Assembly: GCA_016788885.1 (NCBI GenBank)
Contig: JAEURX010000052.1
Span: 186,001 to 250,000 of the forward strand
Direction of reading: 5' to 3'
Origin: Nitrospira sp.
GTDB taxonomy: Bacteria > Nitrospirota > Nitrospiria > Nitrospirales > Nitrospiraceae
Length of the DNA: 64,000 bases
This document shows, piece after piece, positions 18,246-27,680 of the stretch. Position numbers and translations under genes: made by a program. The notes under the pieces are model-generated. The model saw only the letters and a program-made list of their open reading frames with translations. It searched no databases and had not been told where the DNA came from. The stretch's first letter is position 1, and every line of letters starts with the position of its first letter.

Positions 18246-19328
18246 TCACGACAGGCCGATTTCCAATGGGATCCAATTCGGCCGTGAAGCGGATTCCTGC
18301 ACCGCATCCAACGCTCGCTGAACAGCCAAACCATCGTAAAAGGAGGCATCTACGTCCTTGTTCAAGCCTCCTCTCAAACAGGCATCGACAAAACTCCTCA
18401 TCATCAAGCCAAGACAATGGGGGGTGCCATCCGAAGCTTGCCTGGGTAAGGAAACGAAGGTCCAGTTCGGATGCGTAGAGCAGGACATGCGTAACACGTC
18501 CACGGAGCCGCGGCTTAACGAAGCCCGTAACGCTCCCTCTCGCCCAACGACCTCGATATACGCTCGGTCGCCGGAATTCGGTGTAGCGCGACTCACAAAT
18601 AATTGGCCCTGAATGCCGTCTCGACAGACAAACCAGGCTGAGGCGATATCATCGGTTTCCACCCGCGCCAGCACTCCGGTCTTGGAATCAATTCGCTCTC
18701 GGGGGATCAACACCGTACTGCCGGCAACAGCTTCAATCGGCCCGAGGACGAACCCGACGAGATCGAACAGATGGGATCCCACGTCGTACAGCACTCCAGC
18801 GCCCGCACACACTAACTTTTCCCGGAACCCGATCTGGGAGTCCGGCCTCACCCCATCCCAGGAGGCATATTGCACCCGCACATGATAGGGTTCGCCGATA
18901 TCCCCCCTCTGTAGCCGCCGTTTTAATTCTTGCACACCGTACAGATACCGATAGGTGAACGCGATTTGGTGGATCAAGTGACTGCCCTCTGCGGCCTGCA
19001 GCATCTCCGTGGCCTCAAGTGCGTTCATCCCCAGAGGCTTTTCACAGAAGACATGCTTCCCGCATGCGAGCGCAGCCTTGGCCTGAGCCGCATGAGCCAC
19101 ATTGGGGGTGGCAATGGTGACGGCATCAATATCGTTGCGTGCGCACACTTCCTTATAATCAATCGAAATTTCAGGCACGCCAAGACGTCTGGCCACAGCC
19201 TGGGTGCGTGAACGATCCCGTCCACACAAGGCAACGACCTCTGCCTGTGGATGGGACTGGAGACCAGGGACATGGCAAGTTTCAGCAAACGCCCCTGCTC
19301 CGATTACGGCCAGGCGGAGTTTTGGCAT
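18246..19328 (-). CDS. Gfo/Idh/MocA-family sugar oxidoreductase
   Basis: The 360-residue product has the N-terminal Rossmann fold (LRLAVIGAGAFAETCHVPGL), the family motif CEKPLG in KHVFCEKPLGMNALEA, and a C-terminal beta-sheet domain with GVLYDVGSHLFDLVGFVLG. These NAD(P)-dependent enzymes act on sugars or inositols, often in surface-polysaccharide nucleotide-sugar synthesis. The ATG at 19328 begins the conserved N-terminus; the frame is open 11 codons further. The adjacent Wzt remnant suggests a former polysaccharide locus. Confidence 0.85.
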   Translation of the reverse strand: MPKLRLAVIGAGAFAETCHVPGLQSHPQAEVVALCGRDRSRTQAVARRLGVPEISIDYKEVCARNDIDAVTIATPNVAHAAQAKAALACGKHVFCEKPLGMNALEATEMLQAAEGSHLIHQIAFTYRYLYGVQELKRRLQRGDIGEPYHVRVQYASWDGVRPDSQIGFREKLVCAGAGVLYDVGSHLFDLVGFVLGPIEAVAGSTVLIPRERIDSKTGVLARVETDDIASAWFVCRDGIQGQLFVSRATPNSGDRAYIEVVGREGALRASLSRGSVDVLRMSCSTHPNWTFVSLPRQASDGTPHCLGLMMRSFVDACLRGGLNKDVDASFYDGLAVQRALDAVQESASRPNWIPLEIGLS

Positions 19329-19447
19329 AAGAAGACCCGAACTGGATGGACAAGCAACCATGCTCTGACTGGCGAATGTTCCGCCAATAGAGAATATGCC
19401 GAGAGCATTCTATTGTATGAGATGTTGGGCTAGCACACAGGACCTAC

Positions 19448-19475
19448 GCTTCTCAACGAGGCTTCTCTGAGAAGC
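19448..19475. terminator. Hairpin between NarL operon and oxidoreductase gene
   Basis: GCTTCTCA (19448-19455) pairs with TGAGAAGC (19468-19475) around a 12-base loop. It lies downstream of the NarL-type operon, which ends at 19557 on the minus strand, and has no strong T-run. It may end that transcript, or it may only be a fold. Confidence 0.35.
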
Positions 19476-19556
19476 TTGACCACCCTTTCCAGCAACAACA
19501 CGCGTAGACTCTTGATAGTTTAGCAGGAAACAACAAAAAGTTAACTGTTATTTTCT

Positions 19557-20210
19557 TTACTTATCAGTCCCCACCAGCCCGGTTCGAATGGCCAGCCGCA
19601 CCAATCCGGGAATGTCATGAATATCCAACCGCTCCATTAATTGGGCTCGATGCGTCTCCACGGTTTTGACACTCAGATCGAGCCGGTGCGCAATCTGCTT
19701 TGTCGAGCTGCCTTCGGCGATCAACTGGAGAATTTCCCGTTGGCGTCCCGTGAGTTTCCCCAATGGCCCTGCAGCGGCAGCACCCTGACGACAATAGACA
19801 TCCAACGTGAATTTCGCCATGGCTGAGGTGAGGTAGGTTTCCCCCCGACACACCGCTTTGAGGGCAAGTTCCAATTCCGACCGGTCGGCGTCTTTCAAGA
19901 GATAGCCCGATGCACCAGCGCGTAACGCCTCCTTGAGATACTCTTCGTTTGTGTACATCGTGAGCATGATGACTTTGGCATTCGGGCACTCCTGGCACAT
20001 ACGACTCGTGGCCTCCAGCCCATTCATCCCTGACATCGCAATATCCATCAACACGACGTCGGGCTTCAGTTCTTTGGAAACCCGCACCGCCTCTCGGCCA
20101 TCGCTGACTTCCCCAATCACCGCGACCTCGTCCATCTTCTCCAGCAAGGCCCGAAACCCGGCACGCACCAATGTGTGATCCTCCGCGAGCAACACCCTGA
20201 TCTTGTTCAT
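19557..20210 (-). CDS. NarL/FixJ-family response regulator
   Basis: The 217-residue protein has a receiver domain (LLAEDHTLVRAGFRALLE, phosphoacceptor in DVVLMDIAM, Lys in GYLLKDAD) and a LuxR/GerE helix-turn-helix (LTGRQREILQLIAEG, QIAHRLDLSVKTVETHRA). It overlaps the end of the upstream kinase gene by 4 bases (translational coupling), so the two are a cognate pair. It should bind DNA as a phosphorylated dimer; its targets are unknown. Confidence 0.93.
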   Translation of the reverse strand: MNKIRVLLAEDHTLVRAGFRALLEKMDEVAVIGEVSDGREAVRVSKELKPDVVLMDIAMSGMNGLEATSRMCQECPNAKVIMLTMYTNEEYLKEALRAGASGYLLKDADRSELELALKAVCRGETYLTSAMAKFTLDVYCRQGAAAAGPLGKLTGRQREILQLIAEGSSTKQIAHRLDLSVKTVETHRAQLMERLDIHDIPGLVRLAIRTGLVGTDK

Positions 20211-21784
20211 GGCAGAACCTCCCGACTGCCCCCGGGAATACTGATGACAGGAAACGAAGCACGAATTTCCGTCCCCTCTCCCGGGGCAGACGTGATCGTG
20301 ACTGTTCCGCCGGCAAGTTGAACCCGTTCCTCCATCCCCGACAAACCCACACTGGTGCCGGCTCTGGATCCCGCGCGAACCGTCTCCGGGTCAAAGCCGA
20401 TTCCATTGTCCCGAATGACGAGGTTCAATTCCTGGGGGAACCGCTCCAGCCGCACCTCTACCTTGTTCGCTTGCGCGTGGCGAGCCACATTGGTCAAGGC
20501 CTCCTGCGTCAGCCGAAAACAGGCGATCTCAATCTCCGGCGAAGGCCGGCTCGCCAGAGTTTCAGCCGAGACCAATGCTTCCCACCCCGCACGCTCCGCC
20601 TGGCGACCGACATACCATCGGAGCGCCGGCCCCAATCCCAGTTCGTCCAATAGTGAGGGGCGTAAATCCAAGGCCAAATTGCGGACACGTTGCAGTACCT
20701 GCCCGAGAATCTCCAGACTATCTACGATCTGATTCTCTACGGCCTCGCTGTTAGGTCCCGTACGAAGCTCTCGCAGATTGAGCTTGATCGCAGTCAACGC
20801 CTGCCCGATCTCATCGTGCAAATCACGGGCAATCGCACGACGCTCTGATTCTTGAATTTCCATCAGGCGACGGGACAAGATGCGTAACCGTTCGTTAGCC
20901 TCGCGTAACGCAGCCGTGCGTTCCAGCACCCGCACCTCCAGCTCCTCATGCGCAGTCCGCAACGCCTCCTGCGTCCGCTTCTGTTCGGTAATATCGGTAT
21001 TCAATTCGAGACTTCCGCTCGGAGTCCCCGAGGAATCACGCAGCAACGTCCACCGGCTTGCCACCGTAATGATCCGTCCCGCACGAGTTTTATGCACCAA
21101 TTCTCCCCGCCAGAATCCCTCACGCAGAAACTCCCGCTTAATCTCTTCCAGGGGACGCGGAAACGTCGTGCTCAAAAACTCATGAATATAGGCTCCCACC
21201 GCTTCCTCAGGTGTCCATCCGTACAGTCGCATCGCACCGTCATTCCAATAGGTAATCGTGTCACTCACCAAGTCTCGAACCAGGATGGCATCATTGGCCA
21301 GATCGAGCAATTTTGCCTGTCGGCGAAGCAACGCCTCCGCCTGCAACTGCTCACGACGGTCCTTGATCACAAAGCAATAGCCGACGATACGTCCACGCTC
21401 ATCAGGAAGGGCACTCACGAAGAGGCGCACAGGAATCCGGCATCCACTGCCATCGATATAGGTCCACTCCTCCTCGGCCATCTGTCCGAAGTTGACCAAT
21501 GCGACAATCACATCAAAAGGTTTTTCGAGCATCTTTCCAATCTGAGCCGCAAGCGCAGATCGTCGAGCCTCCAGTTCGACGGGATCATGAAATGTAGCCG
21601 GGGTGACGCGACCGACGACCGTCCCCGCAGTCACACCGAGCAAACGCTCGGCAGCGGGGCTGAAACTCGTGATGGTCCCATCCGGTCTGGTGGAGATCAC
21701 CGCAACCCTGCTCAACCCACCGTCGCCGAATTCGGCCGTACCTCCACCCATGCCTGGTCCCTCTGTTTGGGAGATCACGCTCAT
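20207..21784 (-). CDS. PAS-containing NarX-type histidine kinase
   Basis: The product, 525 residues from the ATG at 21784, is predicted cytosolic with no membrane segment. Two PAS domains (about 25-145 and 155-270) are followed by a coiled coil and a HisKA_3 dimerisation domain with the phospho-His in ARDLHDEIGQAL (near residue 323). The HATPase domain has RDNGIGFDP and GLSGMEERVQLAGG. This subfamily pairs with NarL-type regulators, and such a gene overlaps its 3' end by 4 bases. A GTG two codons upstream is an alternative start. Confidence 0.92.
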   Translation of the reverse strand: MSVISQTEGPGMGGGTAEFGDGGLSRVAVISTRPDGTITSFSPAAERLLGVTAGTVVGRVTPATFHDPVELEARRSALAAQIGKMLEKPFDVIVALVNFGQMAEEEWTYIDGSGCRIPVRLFVSALPDERGRIVGYCFVIKDRREQLQAEALLRRQAKLLDLANDAILVRDLVSDTITYWNDGAMRLYGWTPEEAVGAYIHEFLSTTFPRPLEEIKREFLREGFWRGELVHKTRAGRIITVASRWTLLRDSSGTPSGSLELNTDITEQKRTQEALRTAHEELEVRVLERTAALREANERLRILSRRLMEIQESERRAIARDLHDEIGQALTAIKLNLRELRTGPNSEAVENQIVDSLEILGQVLQRVRNLALDLRPSLLDELGLGPALRWYVGRQAERAGWEALVSAETLASRPSPEIEIACFRLTQEALTNVARHAQANKVEVRLERFPQELNLVIRDNGIGFDPETVRAGSRAGTSVGLSGMEERVQLAGGTVTITSAPGEGTEIRASFPVISIPGGSREVLP

Positions 21785-21937
21785 CGACACAATCGTTGCC
21801 CCACGCCGAAGATAGCCTCACGCTTCAAACAGGTTCATACCATCTTTTCTTCTCACGGAGAATTTGCGCGACGACAGGTCGGAACGACACCCGAACTCTG
21901 GGTGTTCGCGAGACACATCACGCATTCGGAAGCAGGC

Positions 21938-22849
21938 CTATCCGGCACTCTTGAGCCGAGCAGACTGCCGTCCGACCAACCACACCCCTGCCAGAATGAG
22001 CGCGATACCCGAGACCTCGCGACCGCCGATCGATTCACCGAGCACAAGGGCTGACAGCAGAAGTGCCGACACAGGAATCAGATTCACAAACACGCCGGCC
22101 CTCGAAGGCCCCACGCCTTGCACACCATATAGCCACGCCTGCTGGCCAAGCGCCGTGGCGAAAATGATCAGATAGCCCAAGGCCAACCATCCAGACAGGG
22201 GAACCACACTTATGCCGGTGACCAGAAGCTTCCGGTCGGTCCAGAGCAGGGGGATCTGCAGCATCAGCGAGAGTGACAAGGTCGTCCAATTCACGGTGAG
22301 CGGAGAGAGGCGCTCCATTACCTGTCGACCGCCGATCGAATACAGCGCCCAACTCACCAATCCCAACAGCACCAACGAGCCACCAAGCCAGGGATTGTCT
22401 CCCGTCGGAGCATCTCCTCCGACGCCGGACACCAGCGCCACACCGGCGAAGGAGACCGCACAACCTCCCGCCACTGTGGTGAAGGGAACATCCCGGACCA
22501 ACAGGGAAGAGAGGAGTGCAGTGATAGCCGGACTCGCGCCGATAATCACACCGGCGGTCGCGGCGCCCACATACCGTAAGCCGAACAAGGTTAACAGATG
22601 ATTGCCCAGCACGCCGAGGCCCAGAAGGAACAACCATTTGAGATCGCGGGCAGTCAGTGTGGTCCGCCCCCCCTCTGTCCACCACCAGAGAGGGATCAAA
22701 ATCACCAGCGCGCCGAGGCCACGCAACAGGGAGGTCTCGACGGCTGAAAATGCACCGAGTGCCAGTTTCTGTCCAACGATCGAGCCGCCCCACACCAGTG
22801 CGGACGTGGTCAACGCCGCATAGGCGGCCGGTGCTGAGGGTTTGTCCAT
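21938..22849 (-). CDS. EamA/DMT-family transporter
   Basis: The 303-residue integral membrane protein has about ten hydrophobic segments in two repeated halves. Each half has the EamA pattern (ALTTSALVWGGSIVGQKLAL in the first; VLLGLVSWALYSIGGRQVM starting the second). The C-terminus, GVWLVGRQSARLKSAG, is cytosolic and basic. Family members export amino acids, amines or other metabolites, and the substrate here cannot be told. It is a single gene, 62 bases downstream of the O-methyltransferase gene on the same strand. Confidence 0.88.
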   Translation of the reverse strand: MDKPSAPAAYAALTTSALVWGGSIVGQKLALGAFSAVETSLLRGLGALVILIPLWWWTEGGRTTLTARDLKWLFLLGLGVLGNHLLTLFGLRYVGAATAGVIIGASPAITALLSSLLVRDVPFTTVAGGCAVSFAGVALVSGVGGDAPTGDNPWLGGSLVLLGLVSWALYSIGGRQVMERLSPLTVNWTTLSLSLMLQIPLLWTDRKLLVTGISVVPLSGWLALGYLIIFATALGQQAWLYGVQGVGPSRAGVFVNLIPVSALLLSALVLGESIGGREVSGIALILAGVWLVGRQSARLKSAG

Positions 22850-22911
22850 CCGTTCTAGTTCTCCACAGAATTCATGGCCACCAACTCATCTGGCAAAGAC
22901 GGCGCAAGATG

Positions 22912-23562
22912 CTACCGTGAGGGTTTCGGGGAAATGATCCACACCCCATCGCGAATCGTGGCCAGTACAGCCGTCATACGGGTATCAGCGGCCACCACCC
23001 GATTGAGTTCCTGAATGGCCGCCGTCCGATCGTCCGGTGGGGGATTCAGCAACACATCGCCGCTCCACAACACATTGTCGATCAGAATCACGCCACGCGG
23101 AGACAGTAACTCGATCGCGCGACGGTAATAATTCACATAATTACCCTTGTCGGCATCGATAAAGATCACATCAAACGGTCCAGTGAGGCTCGCCATCGTC
23201 TCGAGGGCCGGGCCCATCCGGATTTCAATTTTCCTTCCATGCGGGGATTGGGCAAAAAATCGGCGAGCCACGGCGGCGGAAGCCTCATCAACCTCGCACG
23301 TCACCACCCGTCCCTTCTCGGGCAGGGCCTCGGCAAAGCAGAGCGCGCTGTAGCCCGTAAACATGCCGATTTCCAAAATCCGCTCGGCCTGTACGAGACG
23401 GGCCATCATATGGAGAAATGCACCTTCAAGCGGCCCCACGATCATTCGCGCGAACTCCATCGTCCGCTCCGTTTCCTCTCGGAGTTCTCGGCGAACCGAC
23501 GTTTCCGGCAAGGAATAGACCGCCGCATAGGCATCGATATCGGGCGACACGAGATCGGGCAT
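22912..23562 (-). CDS. SAM-dependent O-methyltransferase (COMT-like)
   Basis: The 216-residue protein fits the O-methyltransferase family 3 (class I Rossmann methyltransferase). The SAM-binding motif is ILEIGMFTGYSALCFAEALP, metal-binding acid segments are in FIDADKGNYVNYYRRAI, and the family's VLIDNVLWSG is present in the form ILIDNVLWSGDVL. It probably methylates a catechol-type or related hydroxyl using Mg2+. The ATG at 23562 has TGGAG upstream; the frame is open 13 codons further. The gene diverges from the carboxypeptidase gene. Confidence 0.85.
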   Translation of the reverse strand: MPDLVSPDIDAYAAVYSLPETSVRRELREETERTMEFARMIVGPLEGAFLHMMARLVQAERILEIGMFTGYSALCFAEALPEKGRVVTCEVDEASAAVARRFFAQSPHGRKIEIRMGPALETMASLTGPFDVIFIDADKGNYVNYYRRAIELLSPRGVILIDNVLWSGDVLLNPPPDDRTAAIQELNRVVAADTRMTAVLATIRDGVWIISPKPSR

Positions 23563-23647
23563 GAGTTTCACTCCAGTCAAGACTTGTGCGACAATTCGCA
23601 CCGACCGCGAATCATACCATGGACACCCCAGCAGAAGAGGCCCGCAG

Positions 23648-25168
23648 GTGAAGACATTGGCAACCTTGGAACCGTTAATAAACCGTCTCCTCGAAATCCG
23701 GCGGATCCAGAGCGCCGCTTCGGTCCTCTCGTGGGACCAGGAAACCTATATGCCTGCCGGAGGCGGAGCGGCGCGAGCAGAACAAATCGCGACACTGGAA
23801 GGCCTCGCACACGAGAAACTCGTGTCCCAGGAGGTCGAAACCCTTCTCGCCGACTGGATCGACCCCGCCACGGGCCAGGCAGCCGCGGGGTGGGACGAGC
23901 CGTCGCGCTCGTTGCTCCGTGAAACCTGGCGTGACTTCAGCCGAGCCCAAAAGCTTCCGTCCGCATTTGTGATCCGACTGAGTCGCGAATGCTCCTTGGC
24001 CCAACAGGCCTGGGTGACGGCACGGGAAGAGAGTCGTTTCTCAAAATTCCTGCCCTCGCTCCGAACCATCATCAGCCTGAAACGTGAGGAAGCCGACTAC
24101 CTCGGGTACCGAAATTCTCCCTATGACGCGCTTCTGGATACCTATGAGCCTGGCGCGACGATTGGACAACTTGCCCCCTTGTTCACCGAACTACGCGAAC
24201 GGCTCGTCGTACTGCTGAGAAAGGTCCAGGCCAGCGGGGTGGCCGTCGATGACACCTGTTTACACCAACGCTTCGACCAGGCCAAGCAAATCGAGTTCGG
24301 ACGGCTCGTCCTCGTGGCAATGGGATATGACTTCGAACGTGGCCGCCTCGACCTCTCGGCACACCCCTTCACGACCTCCTTCCATCCCACAGACGTCCGA
24401 GTGACGACCCGCGTCTTTGAGAAAGATTTACCCTCCTGCCTATTCAGTTGCATCCATGAAGGTGGCCACGGCTTGTATGATCAGGGCCTGGACCCCCGGT
24501 ACTATGGATCCCCGCTGGGCGAATCTGTTTCACTCGGCATTCATGAGAGCCAGTCCCGCCTGTGGGAGAACTGCGTGGGCCGATCGCGCGCGTTTTGGCA
24601 CTGCTTTTATCCGATCCTGCAACAGACGTTTCCACAGCAACTGGCAACTGTCCCCCTCGATCTCTTCTATGCGGCGATCAACCGAGCCTCCCCCTCGTTG
24701 ATTCGTGTCGAGGCCGATGAGTTGACCTACAATCTACACATCATGCTCCGCGTTGAAATTGAACAAGCGCTGATTGAGAATCGCGTCCAGCCGGATGACT
24801 TACCTGAGCTCTGGAACGAAAAAATGCAGTCCTACCTGGGAATCGTTCCAGAGCAGGATGCCGAGGGTGTCCTGCAGGACGTACATTGGTCGATGGGCGC
24901 ATTCGGCTACTTTCCCACCTATACCTTGGGCAACCTCTATGCGGTGCAATTCTTCGAACAGGCCAAGCAAGAATTGCCTCAGTTGGAAGAACACATCGCA
25001 GCAGGGCAGCTCGTGCCACTCCGACGATGGCTGGAACAAAAAATTCACCGTTGGGGACGCATGTTCACCCCGGACCATCTTGCCCGGCGCGTGACGGGCA
25101 AAGGAGTCAGTCCGGAACCATTTCTGCGCTATCTGGAGGGCAAATATCGAGAGCTCTACCAGCTATGA
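23648..25168 (+). CDS. M32-family metallocarboxypeptidase (Taq type)
   Basis: The 506-residue product matches the M32 (thermostable carboxypeptidase 1) family in length and motifs. The zinc site is HEGGHGLYDQG at residues 270-274 onward, followed by ESVSLGIHESQSRLWENCVG, which supplies the third ligand, and IRVEADELTYNLHI. It trims amino acids from peptide C-termini in the cytosol. The start is a GTG at 23648 preceded by GAAGAGG; the frame extends further upstream but without a recognisable sequence. It is a single gene. Confidence 0.92.
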   Translation: MKTLATLEPLINRLLEIRRIQSAASVLSWDQETYMPAGGGAARAEQIATLEGLAHEKLVSQEVETLLADWIDPATGQAAAGWDEPSRSLLRETWRDFSRAQKLPSAFVIRLSRECSLAQQAWVTAREESRFSKFLPSLRTIISLKREEADYLGYRNSPYDALLDTYEPGATIGQLAPLFTELRERLVVLLRKVQASGVAVDDTCLHQRFDQAKQIEFGRLVLVAMGYDFERGRLDLSAHPFTTSFHPTDVRVTTRVFEKDLPSCLFSCIHEGGHGLYDQGLDPRYYGSPLGESVSLGIHESQSRLWENCVGRSRAFWHCFYPILQQTFPQQLATVPLDLFYAAINRASPSLIRVEADELTYNLHIMLRVEIEQALIENRVQPDDLPELWNEKMQSYLGIVPEQDAEGVLQDVHWSMGAFGYFPTYTLGNLYAVQFFEQAKQELPQLEEHIAAGQLVPLRRWLEQKIHRWGRMFTPDHLARRVTGKGVSPEPFLRYLEGKYRELYQL

Positions 25169-25573
25169 AGGAGAAGTCCCCCCTGCGTCGAATGTAGGGA
25201 AGGGACTTCCCTCGACCTCCTCGCGCATGACAGCCAACCCAGCGATATACCTAGGGCCATAACAGGACGCTTCAGCTCTAGGGATATCTTCGACAATCAT
25301 GATAGTCTTCAGTGAGAGATACATAAGCGTATGAATTCCTGAGTGCTGACCCCGCTCCAGTAGATGAATCGGCTGAGCACGTGGGCTGTGGAATCACGGG
25401 AACCACCTGGACCTTCCGATTGCACGAAACGCATCGAACAGGTTCTGGGTCTTCCAGGAGATGTCCACAGAAGAAGCTGCCACGACTAGACGACAGGAAG
25501 GGCATCACGACATGCGCAGTCCGTCCTGCCATCAGCTCCCGAACGGCTCTCCCGATACGATGAATTCGCAGGG
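25169..25573. other. Non-coding gap
   Basis: I find no gene, RNA, repeat copy or clear promoter in these 405 bases. Short frames on both strands have no family resemblance. Confidence 0.4.
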
Positions 25574-26338
25574 GTGATTCATTCGCCGAACGCCCCTGTG
25601 TCCCAACACAGCCGGGCACCGCAACGCACCGTGAGAGACTTGCTGGCCGTGGACGTACTCGACGAATCGCCGACCCTTAAAACCAATCTCAAGATACTCC
25701 TCGCCGACGACCACGCACTCCTCAGACGAGGTCTTCGAGAATTTCTCCAAGACTTCCTCACTGAGGACGACCAAACACCCTACATCGCAGAAACAGGATC
25801 GGCCCAACAGGCGATTGAGCACATTCGCACGGCCGCCTGGGATCTTGTGATTCTGGATCTCAACTTGCCCGACATGCCTGGCCTGGAGGTGTTGCGCATT
25901 CTCAAATCGGTACAACCGGGGCTACCAGTGCTGGTGGTCAGCATCTATTCCGAAGAACATTATGCGGCCCGTGCCGTTCGAGCCGGTGCCCTCGGCTACC
26001 TCACGAAGGAGACAGGGCCGGAGGAACTCCGCACGGCGGTCTCACGTATTCTGCAAGGCGGACGGTACATCCCGCCCACTCCCAGCGACCAACCACGCCG
26101 TGAGGCGGTCTCCACGGGAAATCCTCTCTATATGGACGCACTTCCAGCCGGACTTTCGGATCGGGAAATTGAAGTGCTCCAGTGGATCGCTCAAGGCCGC
26201 CGCCTGACGGAAATTGCCGAGCACCTAAACCTCAGCATCAAGACGGTGAGCACCTACCGCTCTCGACTACTCATCAAGCTCGGCATGAGGACCACCGCGG
26301 AATTGATTCGCTATGCTCTCGACCAACAATTGGTCTGA
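25574..26338 (+). CDS. NarL/FixJ-family response regulator (orphan)
   Basis: The 254-residue product has a receiver domain from about residue 40 (ILLADDHALLRRGLREFL, phosphoacceptor in LVILDLNLPDMPG, Lys in GYLTKETG) and a LuxR-type HTH (LSDREIEVLQWIAQG, EIAEHLNLSIKTVSTYRS). No kinase gene is adjacent. The first 35 residues are probably poorly structured; a GTG at 25631 is an alternative start. The pseudo-receiver gene downstream may work with it. Confidence 0.88.
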   Translation: MIHSPNAPVSQHSRAPQRTVRDLLAVDVLDESPTLKTNLKILLADDHALLRRGLREFLQDFLTEDDQTPYIAETGSAQQAIEHIRTAAWDLVILDLNLPDMPGLEVLRILKSVQPGLPVLVVSIYSEEHYAARAVRAGALGYLTKETGPEELRTAVSRILQGGRYIPPTPSDQPRREAVSTGNPLYMDALPAGLSDREIEVLQWIAQGRRLTEIAEHLNLSIKTVSTYRSRLLIKLGMRTTAELIRYALDQQLV

Positions 26339-26472
26339 CCGCACCGGAGATTCGAAAGGAGGCCCACCTTCACACCCATACACATATGCAAGCGGGACTG
26401 TCCCTGCGATGCCGACACACGCCACGACAAGCCGGCACCTCGCGATTCATCATCATTTCGTGTCGGGGGATT

Positions 26473-26898
26473 ATGGCCAACATCCTTATCATTAACGCCG
26501 ACTCGAATCTAAAACGGCTGATCAAGCTGGCCCTGCCTGGGATGGAACATTTCGTTCAACACAGCGCCAGCTGGCAAACTGCCTGTACGCACCCCTCCTC
26601 CTCCAAACTCGATCTGGTCATCGCACGCCTTGTCGCCGATGACGATCAAGGGCCGGAGGACCTTATTGAGCTCCGAAAAGCCTTTCCGACTGCCCGGCTG
26701 ATCGTCACGGCAGCACTGCACGACCCAGCCTTGGAAGGCCAAAAGTTTCAGCGCGTCGTGCGCGAGCTGCAGATTGAATACTGCTTGCTTGAGCCGATCG
26801 AAACCGGAGCGATGCTGCACACGATTCAAGCGGCACTCGCACTCCCTCAACGCTCCGGATCAGGACCGTCTTCAGGAAGAGCAGCCACCGGGACGTGA
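26473..26898 (+). CDS. Receiver-like protein without phosphorylation site
   Basis: The 141-residue product has CheY-like alternation (ILIINADSNLKRLIKLAL, LDLVIARLVADDDQG, ARLIVTAALHDPALEG), but the acidic pair is reduced to one Asp and no Asp stands where phosphorylation should occur (IARLV). A GGGGGA precedes the ATG at 26473; the frame is open far upstream, but that part is basic and of low complexity. It follows the NarL-type gene by 134 bases. It is the second pseudo-receiver of this kind in the window (see 6076-6465). Confidence 0.55.
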   Translation: MANILIINADSNLKRLIKLALPGMEHFVQHSASWQTACTHPSSSKLDLVIARLVADDDQGPEDLIELRKAFPTARLIVTAALHDPALEGQKFQRVVRELQIEYCLLEPIETGAMLHTIQAALALPQRSGSGPSSGRAATGT

Positions 26899-26993
26899 CG
26901 GTCGAACGCTCGACGACAGGTTCACCAGCCTAACGGTATCGCATGATGGGGGCGTAAGACCGGCCCCCTGGCAGCAGGCATGTTCAGGGCTGA

Positions 26994-27557
26994 CTAATAC
27001 CCCATCGCCACATTCAACTTCGCCAATTGATTTGCGGGAAGGAGAAACTCCGACGCCACTTCGATTCTGGCCGGGACGAGCAGTGTGGTGTGAAAAACAA
27101 TATCGCGGATCGGAATTTTGCACTCCGGCTGTTGAGGGGTGCTCAACTCGACCGATTCTACGGACTGCGTAATGGCGGTGACATCCTGCGACCCATAGGT
27201 AGAAATGACGGCGTGTATCAGGTCTCGAACTTTTTCATTGACCTCATTGCCGTCAATCCCCTTCATTAGCAGAGGGAGCAATTCATCACGAACCTGATCC
27301 GAGGGGCTGAAATTCTCGATCCGCTCCTTCCGCCGCAGAGAAGTCAAATCGTTATCCAGGTCTCGGCTAAACGCACCGTACGCAAACCGAACGAATTCGA
27401 AATGAAACCCCTTCATGCCTTTTCCAAACAGTTGTAATTCACAGAGAAAGCAGAGCTGTTGGAGTTTGACATCGCTCAAGAGGCCATACGGTTCGGCCAA
27501 CGACAGCACATACAGCAGCAAGGCCCGATCCACAGTCATTTCATGAGGCTTTCGCAC
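26994..27557 (-). CDS. Possible Panacea/DUF4065-like protein
   Basis: The 187-residue protein has an N-terminal helical pattern close to Panacea (DUF4065, SocA-like) domains: LLLYVLSLAEPYGLLSDVKL, then FVRFAYGAFSRDLDNDL and RRKERI. Such domains neutralise diverse toxins in toxin-antitoxin systems, but no toxin gene adjoins it. The C-terminal half is not recognised. I chose the GTG at 27557 because AGAGGAG lies 9 bases upstream; an ATG at 27566 touches that site and another lies at 27539. The family call rests on pattern only. Confidence 0.45.
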   Translation of the reverse strand: MRKPHEMTVDRALLLYVLSLAEPYGLLSDVKLQQLCFLCELQLFGKGMKGFHFEFVRFAYGAFSRDLDNDLTSLRRKERIENFSPSDQVRDELLPLLMKGIDGNEVNEKVRDLIHAVISTYGSQDVTAITQSVESVELSTPQQPECKIPIRDIVFHTTLLVPARIEVASEFLLPANQLAKLNVAMGY

Positions 27558-27680
27558 GGATCTCATCTCCTCTGCAAGCGCGGCAACGGGGAGGACTATA
27601 AACAGGCCCCTTTGTGTTCGTCAATCGATGATCCTAAGTTCATGCTACCCTCTTGACCCATTCACCCCCTTTCGTTTTTA

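Noticed and set aside
20948-22054. 368-codon open frame opposite the PAS kinase
   Set aside because: It is antisense to conserved kinase and transporter genes and rich in His, Arg and Gln without domains.
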